Positions 1-9,787 are shown, counted from the stretch's first letter. The stretch is DNA of 64,000 nucleotides from Mucilaginibacter sp. Bleaf8 (GCF_018390515.1 NZ_JAHBBK010000001.1:1736001-1800000), one strand, 5' to 3'. Notes: generated from the letters alone by a model not told the origin. Numbers and translations: made by a program.

Positions 1-842
1 TTAAGCGCTTTGATACTCGAATCCTGATAATAAGTAAGCAATTTCAGGTTCATCATCTGTATGCTTGAGCGCCATTCGTTCTCGCCAGTCCGTTTCATTT
101 TGAAGCCCGACAGGTCAAATTTCTGCTCAGTTGAATCAAAACGGGAACGCGTTAAGCGCTGGCGGGTATTGTAGGCTGGCTCGCCGGGCGCTTCCTCATA
201 ACGTACACCTTTTTGCAGCTTTATAACCAAGTACATATCATTAGGTGTACGGTACATTACACCTCTTTGCGCAAAAATGACGTCGTTCGTGTTATTTTTA
301 GGGTTTTTATGGTAAATCATTAACCCGTGCAATGTTTGCCCATCCGGGTCCTTTCGCTTTACACGTATAGAATACTCAGGGAAACTGTTATTAAAAATCC
401 CTTCAGAAATAAGAAACGAGGTTTTTTGCTGCCTTACATCATACAGCAGCGAGTAGTATTTATAATTTACTACAGGCAGCATGTAATCAGAAAATATAAA
501 TGCACTGATACTTAACAGGGTAACCACAATAACCATAGGATACATGGCCCGGGTTAAGGATATACCGGATGATTTGATGGCAACCAGCTCATAGTTTTCG
601 CCCAGATTACCGTAGGTCATGATAGACGATAGCAACACCGATAACGGCAAAGCCATAGACACGTTGGTGGCCGATGCATAAAGCATCAGCTCGAGTATGA
701 TATACCACTCAAACCCCTTCCCTATCAAATCATCAATATACTTGAACAGGAACAGCATCAGCAGCACAAACATTACGATGAAGAATGTAACGATGAACGG
801 CCTGATGAAAGATTTAAGTATTAACAGGTGTATCTTTTTCAC
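1..842 (-). CDS. LptF/LptG (YjgP/YjgQ) family permease, 3' end missing
   Basis: Inner-membrane permease subunit of the type that, with LptB, drives lipopolysaccharide toward the outer membrane. I start it at GTG (842-840), because an in-frame TAA lies four codons upstream and no ATG is closer; it runs open to the window edge, giving 280 codons. The protein opens with KKIHLLILKSFIRPF and a strongly hydrophobic segment, then a second membrane stretch near residue 60 and the motif GENYELVAIKSSG around residue 90, both typical of this family. The rest is the soluble beta-rich periplasmic part. The START-like gene lies just upstream on the same strand, a pairing I recall as common in Bacteroidota. 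LptF and LptG cannot be told apart here. Confidence 0.85.
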   Translation of the reverse strand, partial: MKKIHLLILKSFIRPFIVTFFIVMFVLLMLFLFKYIDDLIGKGFEWYIILELMLYASATNVSMALPLSVLLSSIMTYGNLGENYELVAIKSSGISLTRAMYPMVIVVTLLSISAFIFSDYMLPVVNYKYYSLLYDVRQQKTSFLISEGIFNNSFPEYSIRVKRKDPDGQTLHGLMIYHKNPKNNTNDVIFAQRGVMYRTPNDMYLVIKLQKGVRYEEAPGEPAYNTRQRLTRSRFDSTEQKFDLSGFKMKRTGENEWRSSIQMMNLKLLTYYQDSSIKAL

Positions 843-975
843 GAAGCAAAATTAACGAAATTACCTTAGGTAAAGGCTACTGTTGCCTATATGGCACAGT
901 TATGCAGGCATAACGCAACCACAGCCCGCTTTAGTATCAGATTTACAAACCGTTACGTAATATTAAAGCAAGAGT

Positions 976-1356
976 TTAAGCGCCCAGCACGCCAATCAGG
1001 TAATCAATCTGGTTATCCCATATCTGCTTGCGCTCGGTTATCTGATCTTCGGTAGCAAAATCGGTAATGCTTAGGGCTACGTCATTAGTTAGTTCATCCT
1101 GCACAATCTCCAACTCAAAATAGCATTGCGGGTCATCGTCCAGCCATTTAAAACGTACCAGCTTGTTTTCCTTCATCAAAAGCAGCTTTGCTTTTTGCAC
1201 TTCATCATCCCAGGTAAAGGAATAAATCTGATCGCGCAGGCTTACTTTATCGGCAAACCACTGTGACAACCCGTTAGACTCGCTTATGAAGCTATACAGA
1301 ATACGTGGGGAGGACCTGATTTCATATTCCAGGTGGAATTTTTTCTTTTCGGACAT
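976..1356 (-). CDS. START-like domain (SRPBCC fold) protein
   Basis: A 126-residue protein that fills a single START/SRPBCC helix-grip domain. It begins MSEKKKFHLEYEIRSSP, continues with an ILYSFISESNGLSQWFAD segment like that of AHSA1/START-like proteins, and ends in a long C-terminal helix rich in Q and I. Family members bind hydrophobic ligands, but no ligand can be read from this sequence. There is no signal peptide, so it is probably cytosolic. It lies 133 nt upstream of the LptF/LptG permease on the same strand, so a shared transcript is plausible. The START-like assignment is firm; the function is unknown. Confidence 0.8.
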   Translation of the reverse strand: MSEKKKFHLEYEIRSSPRILYSFISESNGLSQWFADKVSLRDQIYSFTWDDEVQKAKLLLMKENKLVRFKWLDDDPQCYFELEIVQDELTNDVALSITDFATEDQITERKQIWDNQIDYLIGVLGA

Positions 1357-1429
1357 ATAAGGTTTACAGATGGTTAGACCGCTAGGCAGTATTTTTTTAA
1401 CATTTTTTCTAAAGGAAAGTAATAAATAC

Positions 1430-1437
1430 TATATTTG
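1430..1437 (+). promoter_or_regulatory. Bacteroidota-type -7 box for tRNA-Met
   Basis: TATATTTG matches the Bacteroidetes -7 consensus TAnnTTTG exactly and lies 23 nt before the tRNA 5' end, a sensible distance for a short precursor leader. No clear -33 TTG is seen. Confidence 0.6.
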
Positions 1438-1460
1438 CAAACCTTTTTACGGAAAGGCAC

Positions 1461-1534
1461 GGCGGGGTAGCTCAGATGGTTAGAGCGTAGGATTCATAAC
1501 CCTAAGGTCGGCAGTTCGATCCTGCTCCCCGCTA
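1461..1534 (+). tRNA. tRNA-Met (CAT), probably elongator
   Basis: A full cloverleaf can be drawn: acceptor GGCGGGG/CCCCGCT (G1-U72 wobble), D-arm GCTC/GAGC, anticodon loop TTCATAA with CAT at 1495-1497, and T-arm GGCAG-TTCGATC-CTGCT. The CCA end is not encoded. The anticodon stem lacks the three G-C pairs of initiator tRNA, so elongator Met is preferred. A CAT tRNA read as Ile2 after lysidine modification cannot be excluded from sequence alone. Confidence 0.95.
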
Positions 1535-1542
1535 CACTCAAC

Positions 1543-1574
1543 AAAATAGCCGAATGGATTCATTCGGCTATTTT
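1543..1574. terminator. Bidirectional hairpin terminator after tRNA-Met
   Basis: A perfect 14-bp stem (AAAATAGCCGAATG and its complement, loop GATT) is followed by a T-run. It serves tRNA-Met on the plus strand and the DUF4291 gene on the minus strand. Confidence 0.85.
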
Positions 1575-1580
1575 TATATA

Positions 1581-2171
1581 TTATATACCGATACGGTTGT
1601 TTAATTCCTCGTCTGATGTTCTGAATATCGTTTCAACAGGAACCAACAATTTTTCTATTCCGGCATTATCAAGCGTGTACTTCTGCTGCCTTACTATACT
1701 GGTTATATCTTCAATGGATTTGATATGTTCTATGAAATAGTTTAATGCCTCACCCTTTAATCCGATTTGAATGGCGCGACGTTCGAGCTTGTTACCAAAC
1801 GGGTCGTGATCCGGATCCCATTGCAGGCGTACATCTTTCAATGCCAGCTCACTCTTCCACTGCTCATAACTTTCATAATATTTCGGATTGAATGAAGAAT
1901 AAACGGCTTGTTTTAAAATCTTTTCAAAGTCCTTTTTCTCAATAGAGATAGCTAAAATGTGTTCCTGATTCTCTTTTTCCGCCCATCCGCAACGATACAT
2001 CATCCACAAAAAGTTAGGCTTAATCCATGACATCCTGTTGAAACTAAAGTCCGGGCCGCCCAGTGATTGATTTTTAAGTGAGTACGCTGCAATACTTGCT
2101 TTGTACGCCTGATAAACTATTATCTGGCTTTCTGTTTGATGTGCTAAAATATGTTGGCCCGTTTGTGGCAA
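1581..2171 (-). CDS. DUF4291 family protein; natural N-terminus cut by in-frame TAG
   Basis: The family is recognised by PQTGQHILA near the start, RMSWIKPNFLWMMYRCGW, and QWDPDHDPFG in the middle. Its biochemical role is not known to me. The open frame has only a TTG start at 2171. Immediately upstream in the same frame lie ATG (2213) and then TAG (2198-2196) at codon 6, followed by GYQHSLTDLPQTG, which resembles the expected family N-terminus. That ATG overlaps the TGA stop of the upstream gene (ATGA), the usual sign of translational coupling. The simplest reading is a recent nonsense mutation. Translation may restart at TTG 2171 and lose about 14 residues, or the gene may be dead. The remaining frame is intact, so decay would be recent. 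Confidence 0.75.
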   Translation of the reverse strand: MPQTGQHILAHQTESQIIVYQAYKASIAAYSLKNQSLGGPDFSFNRMSWIKPNFLWMMYRCGWAEKENQEHILAISIEKKDFEKILKQAVYSSFNPKYYESYEQWKSELALKDVRLQWDPDHDPFGNKLERRAIQIGLKGEALNYFIEHIKSIEDITSIVRQQKYTLDNAGIEKLLVPVETIFRTSDEELNNRIGI

Positions 2172-2209
2172 ATCTGTTAAACTGTGCTGGTACCCCTATA
2201 AAGTAATAT

Positions 2210-2692
2210 TCATAAAAACCAAGGCGAAGAATTTGGTGAAAAGTAATAAGATTGATCGTCAAAGTCTCCACCCTCAAGGCACCCTATAACATACTCAAGC
2301 GCTTTTTTCGCCTCATCACTGTGGTGTTGCTTCAAAAACTCAATAGTTTCGGACACACCTGCAAATGGCAATAGCTGAATATCCAAGCCACAAAAGGTAT
2401 CGAAGTCAACCGTTTTTGCTTCCCATACCTTCAGGCAATCATTAACTTGATTTTGTAGCCCTAAATTTAAACAGGCAAGCATTAAATCTTCAATGGATAT
2501 TTCGCCATTAGGTTGCTCTCTGAGAGCGATGAACTTGTCCAGTAAAGCTAAGGCGAATTCCCTGTTGCTGTTTTCTCTCGAATATGCAATTAACGCTTTA
2601 CGTAAAACATTATCATTTTGAAATGCTGTTATAGTTTCAGCATTCAGATCATTTTCCATTTTGTAATGATCTAAAATCTCTTTCAATGTCAT
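2210..2692 (-). CDS. Hypothetical helical protein coupled to the DUF4291 gene
   Basis: A 160-residue, acidic, mostly helical protein with no signal peptide or membrane segment, starting MTLKEILDHYKMEND. I do not recognise a family. The middle (IEDLMLACLNLGLQNQ, then FCGLDIQLLPFAGVSETIEFL) has the look of an alpha-helical repeat or immunity-type protein, but that is only an impression. Its TGA stop (2212-2210) overlaps the original ATG of the DUF4291 gene, so the two were built as one translationally coupled unit. Confidence 0.6.
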   Translation of the reverse strand: MTLKEILDHYKMENDLNAETITAFQNDNVLRKALIAYSRENSNREFALALLDKFIALREQPNGEISIEDLMLACLNLGLQNQVNDCLKVWEAKTVDFDTFCGLDIQLLPFAGVSETIEFLKQHHSDEAKKALEYVIGCLEGGDFDDQSYYFSPNSSPWFL

Positions 2693-2941
2693 TACCTTAA
2701 TTTACACATTTACAAGAAATTTTACAAGTGATATTTTACTCCAGGTTCTCAGTACTCATCAATACTGAAAATTAAATTCGGTAAATTCGTCATCAAAGCA
2801 TTATAAGCCTCAGATGTTAAATATTAATTATACCCATCAAACGCCAATGCTCATATTCGGCTGGAACATTAATTTTGAATAACTTCGGCAATGGTAGCCT
2901 GCAACTATGATGCATAAATCAGGCTGGTGAGATTATAATAA

Positions 2942-4036
2942 ATGGATACTAATACAAACGCTTCGCCAATTTTGCAAACCAAGCAGCACTTTGAAGTTCT
3001 CGACGGCTTGAGGGGGATTGCCGCTTTGGCTGTTGTAACGTTTCATTTTATGGAATGGATTTACACTAACCCTGCCAACAATTTTATTGGACATGGCTTT
3101 TTAGCGGTGGATTTCTTCTTTTGCCTTTCGGGATTTGTGATCGGGTACGCGTATGACGATCGTATAGCCAAGATGGGTATGCTCGAGTTCTTTAAATCGA
3201 GGATTATCCGGCTGCATCCATTGGTTGTTTTAGGATCCGTATTGGGTTTGCTGGCATTTCTGTTTGATCCTTTTGGCGGCCATCCTGAATTGTACAGCAC
3301 CGATAAAATCATCCTAACCTTTGTTTGCTCAGTACTGCTTATTCCTTTACCTGTAATAGCCGACCGGGGCTTTAATCTTTTCAGTTTCAATGCACCGTCA
3401 TGGTCATTATTCTGGGAGTATGTGGCCAATATGGTTTACGCACTTGTGCTTTATCGGCTTAGCCGCGGCTACCTGTTACTGTTAACTATACTTTCGGCGG
3501 CGGCTATTTGCTTCGTGTCTTACCATTCGGGCAATTTATTGGGTGGATGGAGCGGGCCGACCTTCTGGGACGGTAGCGCCCGGATATCCTATTCTTTTTT
3601 AGCAGGGCTTCTTATCTACCGTTCCGGCTGGATGATTAAAAATAATTTGGGATTTATTGGTATAGCCATATTATTGTTCCTGCCTTTTATTATGCCATTC
3701 TCGAAACTGAACTGGGTATCCGAACCATTGATAGTACTGTTCTACTTTCCCTTACTGATTGCTTTAGGAGCAGGTGCCGGTTTAGCACCTGGTTTAAAAA
3801 GCTTATGCTCGTTTCTGGGAAAAATCTCTTACCCCTTGTACATGACACATTATGCGGTGTTATGGATGTTTGGTAATTATTACATCAGCCATAAACCAGG
3901 CGCAACACAGCTGGCTTTCATCATTATAACCGGGCTAATTGTGTTGGTTGGGGCCGCCTACCTGGTAATGGTAGCTTATGATATCCCAGTAAGGAAGTAT
4001 TTAAACCACAAGCGAAACAAAGGGATTGCTAAATAA
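2942..4036 (+). CDS. Acyltransferase 3 (OafA/YrhL-type) membrane protein
   Basis: A 364-residue integral membrane O-acyltransferase. The N-terminal signature LDGLRGIAALAVVTFH (residues 20-35) gives the conserved Arg24 and the probable catalytic His35. The rest has about ten hydrophobic segments, including FLAVDFFFCLSGFVIGY and SYPLYMTHYAVLW near the C-terminus, both characteristic. Relatives O-acylate cell-surface polysaccharides, lipids or antibiotics; the substrate cannot be read here. It is monocistronic: a 249-nt gap lies upstream and a strong terminator downstream. No SGNH domain is attached. Confidence 0.88.
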   Translation: MDTNTNASPILQTKQHFEVLDGLRGIAALAVVTFHFMEWIYTNPANNFIGHGFLAVDFFFCLSGFVIGYAYDDRIAKMGMLEFFKSRIIRLHPLVVLGSVLGLLAFLFDPFGGHPELYSTDKIILTFVCSVLLIPLPVIADRGFNLFSFNAPSWSLFWEYVANMVYALVLYRLSRGYLLLLTILSAAAICFVSYHSGNLLGGWSGPTFWDGSARISYSFLAGLLIYRSGWMIKNNLGFIGIAILLFLPFIMPFSKLNWVSEPLIVLFYFPLLIALGAGAGLAPGLKSLCSFLGKISYPLYMTHYAVLWMFGNYYISHKPGATQLAFIIITGLIVLVGAAYLVMVAYDIPVRKYLNHKRNKGIAK

Positions 4037-4062
4037 ACAGCTGGCACTATTTAAATTAACAC

Positions 4063-4089
4063 AAAAAGCCGCCCCAAAGGGCGGCTTTT
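4063..4089. terminator. Bidirectional hairpin terminator
   Basis: Stem GCCGCCC/GGGCGGC (4068-4074 with 4079-4085, loop CAAA), flanked by A-run and T-run so that it works in both directions. It sits between the acyltransferase and the convergent tail-fibre-like gene. Confidence 0.85.
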
Positions 4090-4130
4090 ATGTTCAGAGC
4101 CTGATAAAAGACTGCTTATGAAATTGTTGT

Positions 4131-5576
4131 TTAAACGGTAAACCAGGCGGTACCGTTAGAGTAAAAGCGGTATACGCCGTAAGCAGAATTAATAGCTACT
4201 GGGTTTGAAGCGCCGTTTACGGTTCCAACAATAGTAATATTGTAAGTAGCTGCCGAACCCGACTCATCCTTTAACACAAAGTGCATACCGCTGAACGCTG
4301 ATGCAGCACCTAAAGTAAACGCTCTGCTAGCGGTTAAAGAGGTATAGGCAACCAGGTAATCTGTAGCTTGCAAAGTTCCGGCTGCGTTGGCTATTGCCCG
4401 TCGGGTTTTCTTTTGCACCAGATCGGCCCGGTTAACAAATGCTGTAGTAGCTACTTGTGTGCTGTTGTCGCCGGCGAGTGGTGTAGGATAACGCGTAACG
4501 GTGTTACCGTCGCTGGCCTTACGGTAGGTTAATATAGCTTGCGCATTAGGGGCTACAATGTTAGCCGGCACAATCGGAAAACCGAAGGTAACATCATACC
4601 TGCTTGGCGCTCTGAAAATCGACTGGTCGTTTATAGGCACAACCGCCGCATCGCCGTCAATAAACAAATTAAATGTATTGCCGCCGGTTGCTGCTGCCGT
4701 GGTAACGCCTGTAGCACCTGTGCCCTGGGCTAGAACATAGCCGCCGTTAAACCGGTTGCCAATACTTTCGTTATTGGCAGTTCCATCAACATAAATCGGG
4801 TATTTCAGGTATTCAATGTCAACATGGTTAAATGTGTTGGCATTTGCGCCCAATAAGTAAACACCATAATACCCGGTAATGGCCTCCAAGTTATCAAACG
4901 TTAAGAGGTTAATATAGGTATACGGGTATGCAGTACTGCTAAGTTTTATAGCGGCATAAGGCGCGGCGTTACTGCCTGCACATCTTACAAAACCAAAATG
5001 GCTGTTTCCGTAAAAGGTAGTTGGGCTGTTGTTTTCGAGCAGTATACCGTCGTTGTCGCTACCTAAGGCATACAGGTGATCTACCTGTAAATCAAAAAAG
5101 TTTACGGCATGGAACGCAGCGTCGGTAGTGGAGTTTGATAATAGTGAAATATTATACAAAACGCCTCCAAACACCGAACACTCGTTGGCACCAGCATTAG
5201 ACAAGAAAATACCCGATTTGGCCGCAGCACCGGTATAGATATGAAAATCATTAAAGGCAATGCTGGCTTTATTTTTAACCACAATGGCATGTTTGCCGGC
5301 AGTAGTTTGAATCAGTTGTGTACTCTTTCCCGATCCGCTGATTTTGAGTGATCCGTTTGGCGGGCTATCAGTGCTCCAGCCGGTTACAGTAAGTTCGTTG
5401 GACAGGCTGTATGTACCGGTAGTAATTTCAATGCTACCACCGTTACCTGTTGACAGGGTGTTGATAGCAGATTGGATAACGGTATAAGCGTCAGAGCCGG
5501 TAAATGTTGGTGATGTGCTAACACGTGGTGTTGCAGTAACGGTAGTTCCGTTAATACTAATAATGTAATCAGACAT
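4131..5576 (-). CDS. Phage tail-fibre/tail-spike-like beta-helix protein
   Basis: A 481-residue protein rich in N, T, S, A and G with no signal peptide. Residues about 25-330 look like a right-handed parallel beta-helix of the pectate-lyase type: AYTVIQSAINTLSTGNGGSI followed by TGTYSL, then short repeated turns with aliphatic and Asn ladders. Near residue 370 is the motif GDNSTQVATTAFVN, which I associate with phage tail fibres and structural proteins. The C-terminus (FVLKDESGSAATYNITI, then YRFYSNGTAWFTV) matches carbohydrate-binding or trimerising ends of such fibres. No other phage structural gene is near. It could be a domesticated adhesin, an orphan fibre or a polysaccharide-binding protein. 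Only a 52-residue reading frame lies just upstream. Confidence 0.7.
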   Translation of the reverse strand: MSDYIISINGTTVTATPRVSTSPTFTGSDAYTVIQSAINTLSTGNGGSIEITTGTYSLSNELTVTGWSTDSPPNGSLKISGSGKSTQLIQTTAGKHAIVVKNKASIAFNDFHIYTGAAAKSGIFLSNAGANECSVFGGVLYNISLLSNSTTDAAFHAVNFFDLQVDHLYALGSDNDGILLENNSPTTFYGNSHFGFVRCAGSNAAPYAAIKLSSTAYPYTYINLLTFDNLEAITGYYGVYLLGANANTFNHVDIEYLKYPIYVDGTANNESIGNRFNGGYVLAQGTGATGVTTAAATGGNTFNLFIDGDAAVVPINDQSIFRAPSRYDVTFGFPIVPANIVAPNAQAILTYRKASDGNTVTRYPTPLAGDNSTQVATTAFVNRADLVQKKTRRAIANAAGTLQATDYLVAYTSLTASRAFTLGAASAFSGMHFVLKDESGSAATYNITIVGTVNGASNPVAINSAYGVYRFYSNGTAWFTV

Positions 5577-5594
5577 GATTTTATAATTTGGTTT

Positions 5595-5753
5595 TTAGTT
5601 TTTCAAGAGGCTTTCGCCTTTAAATGGATTTGCTAAATATTGCTTGATATAAGCGTAATGTATAGCTGGTGCTGTACCAGATATTGCCAAAGAAAGAGGC
5701 GGGTCACGCGATTGTGTTGCTGCTGCTTTGAAGCGCAACTGCTGATTTTTCAT
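5595..5753 (-). CDS. Possible small ORF (52 aa) upstream of the tail-fibre-like gene
   Basis: A reading frame from ATG (5753-5751) to TAA (5597-5595) encodes a 52-residue peptide beginning MKNQQLRFKAAATQSRD and ending PFKGESLLKN. It ends 18 nt before the start of the tail-fibre-like gene on the same strand. It has no signal peptide and no recognisable domain. Spacing and orientation are the only support for it being real. Confidence 0.35.
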   Translation of the reverse strand: MKNQQLRFKAAATQSRDPPLSLAISGTAPAIHYAYIKQYLANPFKGESLLKN

Positions 5754-6092
5754 GATAGGAAGTGTTAATTGGTTAAAAGGTAGTTTTTGGGCAGACTAGG
5801 CTTATACAATGCGCAGTCGACTTGATAGCACGAATTCGATAGCAGGGACCGAAAAGCTATGCTACAAATATTAGCAAAAACAATACACAATGTGGTGACA
5901 CAGCTATGTCAGTAGCTAAAGTTCTTTTTGAATACAGCGAGGGGCTATGAGGTAAGTCCATTTGTTGATGCTGACGGATGAGCTTTAAACAAGGTATCCC
6001 TAAGCCACTTGCAATCAACACCAAAACGTAAAAAACAGAAGCGCTTTGATTTGTAATACACTTCATATTAATGGATATTACTATCTTTCAAC
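5754..6092. other. Long intergenic region upstream of the AraC gene
   Basis: This 339-nt stretch has no credible gene. Its right two-thirds (about 5862-6070) form one copy of a diverged non-coding sequence whose partner lies at about 9525-9721. A 69-codon minus-strand frame here (5857-6066) is not kept in that partner copy, so I do not treat it as a gene. It probably holds the promoter of the AraC gene. Confidence 0.5.
5862..6070 (+). repeat. Diverged non-coding repeat, copy A
   Basis: Aligns by eye with 9525-9721 over its whole length. Shared blocks include ATTAGCAAA, GTGGTGACAC followed by TGTC, GATGAG(C/T)TTTAAA, a segment beginning CAAC/CAAAA, and a final TATTAA. The GACA...TGTC block can form a small hairpin in both copies, and the stem bases differ between them. 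It ends about 22 nt before the AraC start codon. Confidence 0.6.
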
Positions 6093-6911
6093 ATGCAACA
6101 CCGGGAGATTGAAAGCCCTAACGAACTGCGGGATGCCATACAAGGTTTTTGGTACACCAGCATTGACTTCGGAAAGCAACCATCAAACTTTGAAATTTTA
6201 CCTGATGGCTATGCTGAAATTATATTCCTTTTCGGTAGCACTTGCAGCGTATCCGTTAATGGCGACCTGCAGCCTTTGCCATCTCCTTTTTTGATGGGGC
6301 TGCTTGGCCAGCCTGTTATTTTACACGCGCAAAACCTTGTGAAAGTTATTGGCATCAAGTGCTTTCCCTGGACGGTTAATGAATTGCTCGGGCTATCGTC
6401 AAGCCAGGGAGGTGTGCGCATTTTTGAACATCCCATTGCACAACTGCAGGCCACGCTCAATGGAATGATCGATGCCGGTGCAATTGATGAAGCGCTGACT
6501 GAAGTAAAACAATATTTTTTAAATGTAAGGGCAGGTATCAGCACCAATGGCATGCTATCTAAAGCCGGATCTGCCATGCGCAAAACCAATGGCACCATGC
6601 CCGTAAGCCAGGTAGCATCGGCAGCTCATGCTACGGTACGTACACTGGAGCGCAACTTCAAGCAATCATCTGGCTATACGGTGAAAGATGTATCGGGTTT
6701 GATGCGCTTTGAACAGGTGCGCAACCACTTATTATGTTATCCTGATACCAAACTCACCAGCTTAGCGCAGCAACTGGGCTATGCAGACCAAGCCCACCTG
6801 AGCCGGGAGTTTAAGCGATATAGTGGCACCACCCCGGCAGCTTTTGCACGCAAAGCAAAAAACGGCGAACACCCCATAGCAAGCAATTATGTCGCGTTTG
6901 TACAAGTCTAA
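6093..6911 (+). CDS. AraC-family transcriptional regulator
   Basis: A 272-residue regulator. The N-terminal half (NFEILPDGYAEIIFLFG, then the FLMGLLGQP segment) is the beta-rich sensor seen in DUF6597-type AraC proteins. The C-terminal 100 residues hold the two helix-turn-helix motifs, with ATVRTLERNFKQSSGYT and TSLAQQLGYADQAHLSREFKR clearly visible. It lies 50 nt upstream of the Tet(X)-like monooxygenase in the same direction, with a perfect palindrome in that gap. It is therefore a good candidate regulator of that gene, although that link is inference. Its own upstream region carries copy A of the diverged repeat. Confidence 0.9.
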   Translation: MQHREIESPNELRDAIQGFWYTSIDFGKQPSNFEILPDGYAEIIFLFGSTCSVSVNGDLQPLPSPFLMGLLGQPVILHAQNLVKVIGIKCFPWTVNELLGLSSSQGGVRIFEHPIAQLQATLNGMIDAGAIDEALTEVKQYFLNVRAGISTNGMLSKAGSAMRKTNGTMPVSQVASAAHATVRTLERNFKQSSGYTVKDVSGLMRFEQVRNHLLCYPDTKLTSLAQQLGYADQAHLSREFKRYSGTTPAAFARKAKNGEHPIASNYVAFVQV

Positions 6912-6928
6912 CACCGCGGCAATCCTGA

Positions 6929-8092
<1,164 letters not shown>

Positions 8093-8199
8093 TCATCCTT
8101 AAGCCATGCGTTTGTCGTGTTTGTACAAGCAATACGATGCTGCATTCCAGACATTTGTTCTCAGTCGTTTCATCATCATGAAATAAAAAACGTTTAAAA

Positions 8200-9318
8200 A
8201 TGGATTTACTTACAGAAAAAAGAATACTCATTTCTGGTGCAAGTTTTGCCGGACTTTCAACCGCTTACTGGATGAATAAATTAGGTTATAAAGTAACCGT
8301 TGTTGAAATTGCTAATGGCCTTAAAATGGGCGGCACACCAGTTAACATCCGTGACAATACGGTAGGCATTGTTAAGCGCATGGGCATCTTTGAACAAATC
8401 AAAGCCAATAGGCTAAACCTGGAGCTATGGGAGTTTAAAAACGCTGATGATATTACAGAGGGCACAATGGTGCTGAAACAAGAGGGCGAGCCACATCCCG
8501 ACGAAGAATCAGAAATTGAGCGGAATTTATTATTGAACATGTTATTTGATACTGTAAAAGATGACGTCGAATTTATTTTTGGCGAAAGTATAACAGCGCT
8601 TAACGAAACTGAAAATGATATACAGGTAACTTTTAAAAACGGATCACAAAAGTCATTCGAGCTGGTATTTGGCTGTGATGGCATCCATTCGGCAGTGAGA
8701 AAGATTTGGTTTGGCCACGAGGATAAATACATTCATTTTTTAGAGCAATACTTTTCAATCACCATTGTAAACAAGTTGCTGATCAGACAAAACACCGCAC
8801 AAATGTACAACGTACCCAACAAGGCGGTAATGCTTAATGCCTATAACAATAAAACCGATATAATTTTTTGCTTCCGGACAGAAGAAGAAATTCCTTACAA
8901 CTACCGTGACGAGGAGCAGCAACGCAATATCATCCTTGAAAAATTTACAGGAGAAAGCTGGAGAACGGCAGAGTTACTGGAAGAGTTAAAGCGTTCAAAA
9001 ACATTTTATTTTGACAAGCTCTGCCAGATAAAAATGCCGTCATGGACCAAAGGCAGGGTGGCGCTGGTGGGCGATGCCGGTTATTGTGCTTCGCCAGCGG
9101 CAGGGATGGGTGGCTCACTGGCTATAGACGGAGCCGCCGCCTTGGCCGATGCCATGCAAAAGCATAATGGAAATTATAAAGCAGCGTTTCAGGAGTACAA
9201 TACCACCTTTCGTCCGTTTATAGAAGAGGTTCAGGCAAACGCTGTGAACTTTGGTTTAGAGTCTTTGGTTCCAAGAACGGAAGAAGTAATTCGCAAACGA
9301 AACAAGGAAGGCTTTTAG
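8200..9318 (+). CDS. FAD-dependent monooxygenase (PHBH-fold)
   Basis: A 372-residue flavoprotein, separate in sequence from its Tet(X)-like neighbour. The N-terminal dinucleotide motif ILISGASFAGLSTAYWMNKLG (residues 9-29) has Gly-x-Ser in place of Gly-x-Gly, a common variant. VFGCDGIHSAVRK near residue 160 is the DG motif, and RVALVGDAGYCASPAAG near residue 285 binds the FAD ribityl chain. It lies 107 nt after the Tet(X)-like gene in the same direction, so both may be under the AraC-type regulator. The substrate is unknown; relatives hydroxylate aromatic or polyketide-like compounds. Confidence 0.85.
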   Translation: MDLLTEKRILISGASFAGLSTAYWMNKLGYKVTVVEIANGLKMGGTPVNIRDNTVGIVKRMGIFEQIKANRLNLELWEFKNADDITEGTMVLKQEGEPHPDEESEIERNLLLNMLFDTVKDDVEFIFGESITALNETENDIQVTFKNGSQKSFELVFGCDGIHSAVRKIWFGHEDKYIHFLEQYFSITIVNKLLIRQNTAQMYNVPNKAVMLNAYNNKTDIIFCFRTEEEIPYNYRDEEQQRNIILEKFTGESWRTAELLEELKRSKTFYFDKLCQIKMPSWTKGRVALVGDAGYCASPAAGMGGSLAIDGAAALADAMQKHNGNYKAAFQEYNTTFRPFIEEVQANAVNFGLESLVPRTEEVIRKRNKEGF

Positions 9319-9787
9319 CATCTTTTCATCAGGTTGGGGTTCGTAATTCGTTAAACTGCCAAACGAAAGGTGTGGCACGTGAGTGCATTACTACTACTGT
9401 TTTAAGCAGTAATTGCTAGTTTTTCATGATTAAAGATTTAAGTAATAGGTATTACTGGATTAGAGCGGTGTATTTATAAGTATAGTGCCGCTTAGTGGAG
9501 CATCATCCCGAGATAAGGCTGCGCTATAGCTATTAGCAAAGAATAAGCAAAGTGGTGACACGACTGTGTCGGTGTCTGAATTTTAGAGAATATCCAAATG
9601 GCTAAATGGAAATTTATTAATGTTACCAGATGAGTTTTAAATTGCCTTACCGGAGTTACACTTCAGACCAACCAAAAGTTAAACATCTAAAGCTTTTCAT
9701 TTAAAATACTTTCTATATTAACAGTGCGAATAACCCCAAGAATGTAGGTCTGTAAACCACAAAAAAACGTAATTACACTACTAACTA
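9319..9787. other. Long intergenic region before the Imm32-like gene
   Basis: This 469-nt stretch has no open frame worth calling. The left part has a weak imperfect hairpin near 9390-9415 that might end the monooxygenase transcript. The centre, about 9525-9721, is copy B of the diverged repeat. The last 60 nt are AT-rich and probably contain the promoter of the Imm32-like gene. Confidence 0.5.
9525..9721 (+). repeat. Diverged non-coding repeat, copy B
   Basis: Partner of 5862-6070 in the same orientation, 3.7 kb away. It keeps ATTAGCAAA, GTGGTGACAC, GATGAGTTTTAAA and a TATATTAAC end. Its GACAC-GACT-GTGTC block is a perfect hairpin. Open frames are not conserved between the copies, so the conserved unit is not protein-coding. 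Confidence 0.6.

Noticed and set aside
5857-6066. 69-codon minus-strand frame in the repeat copy A region
   Set aside because: The frame is broken in copy B and has no good start context or homology.
9388-9416. Weak hairpin after the second monooxygenase
   Set aside because: Short mismatched stem and no T-run.
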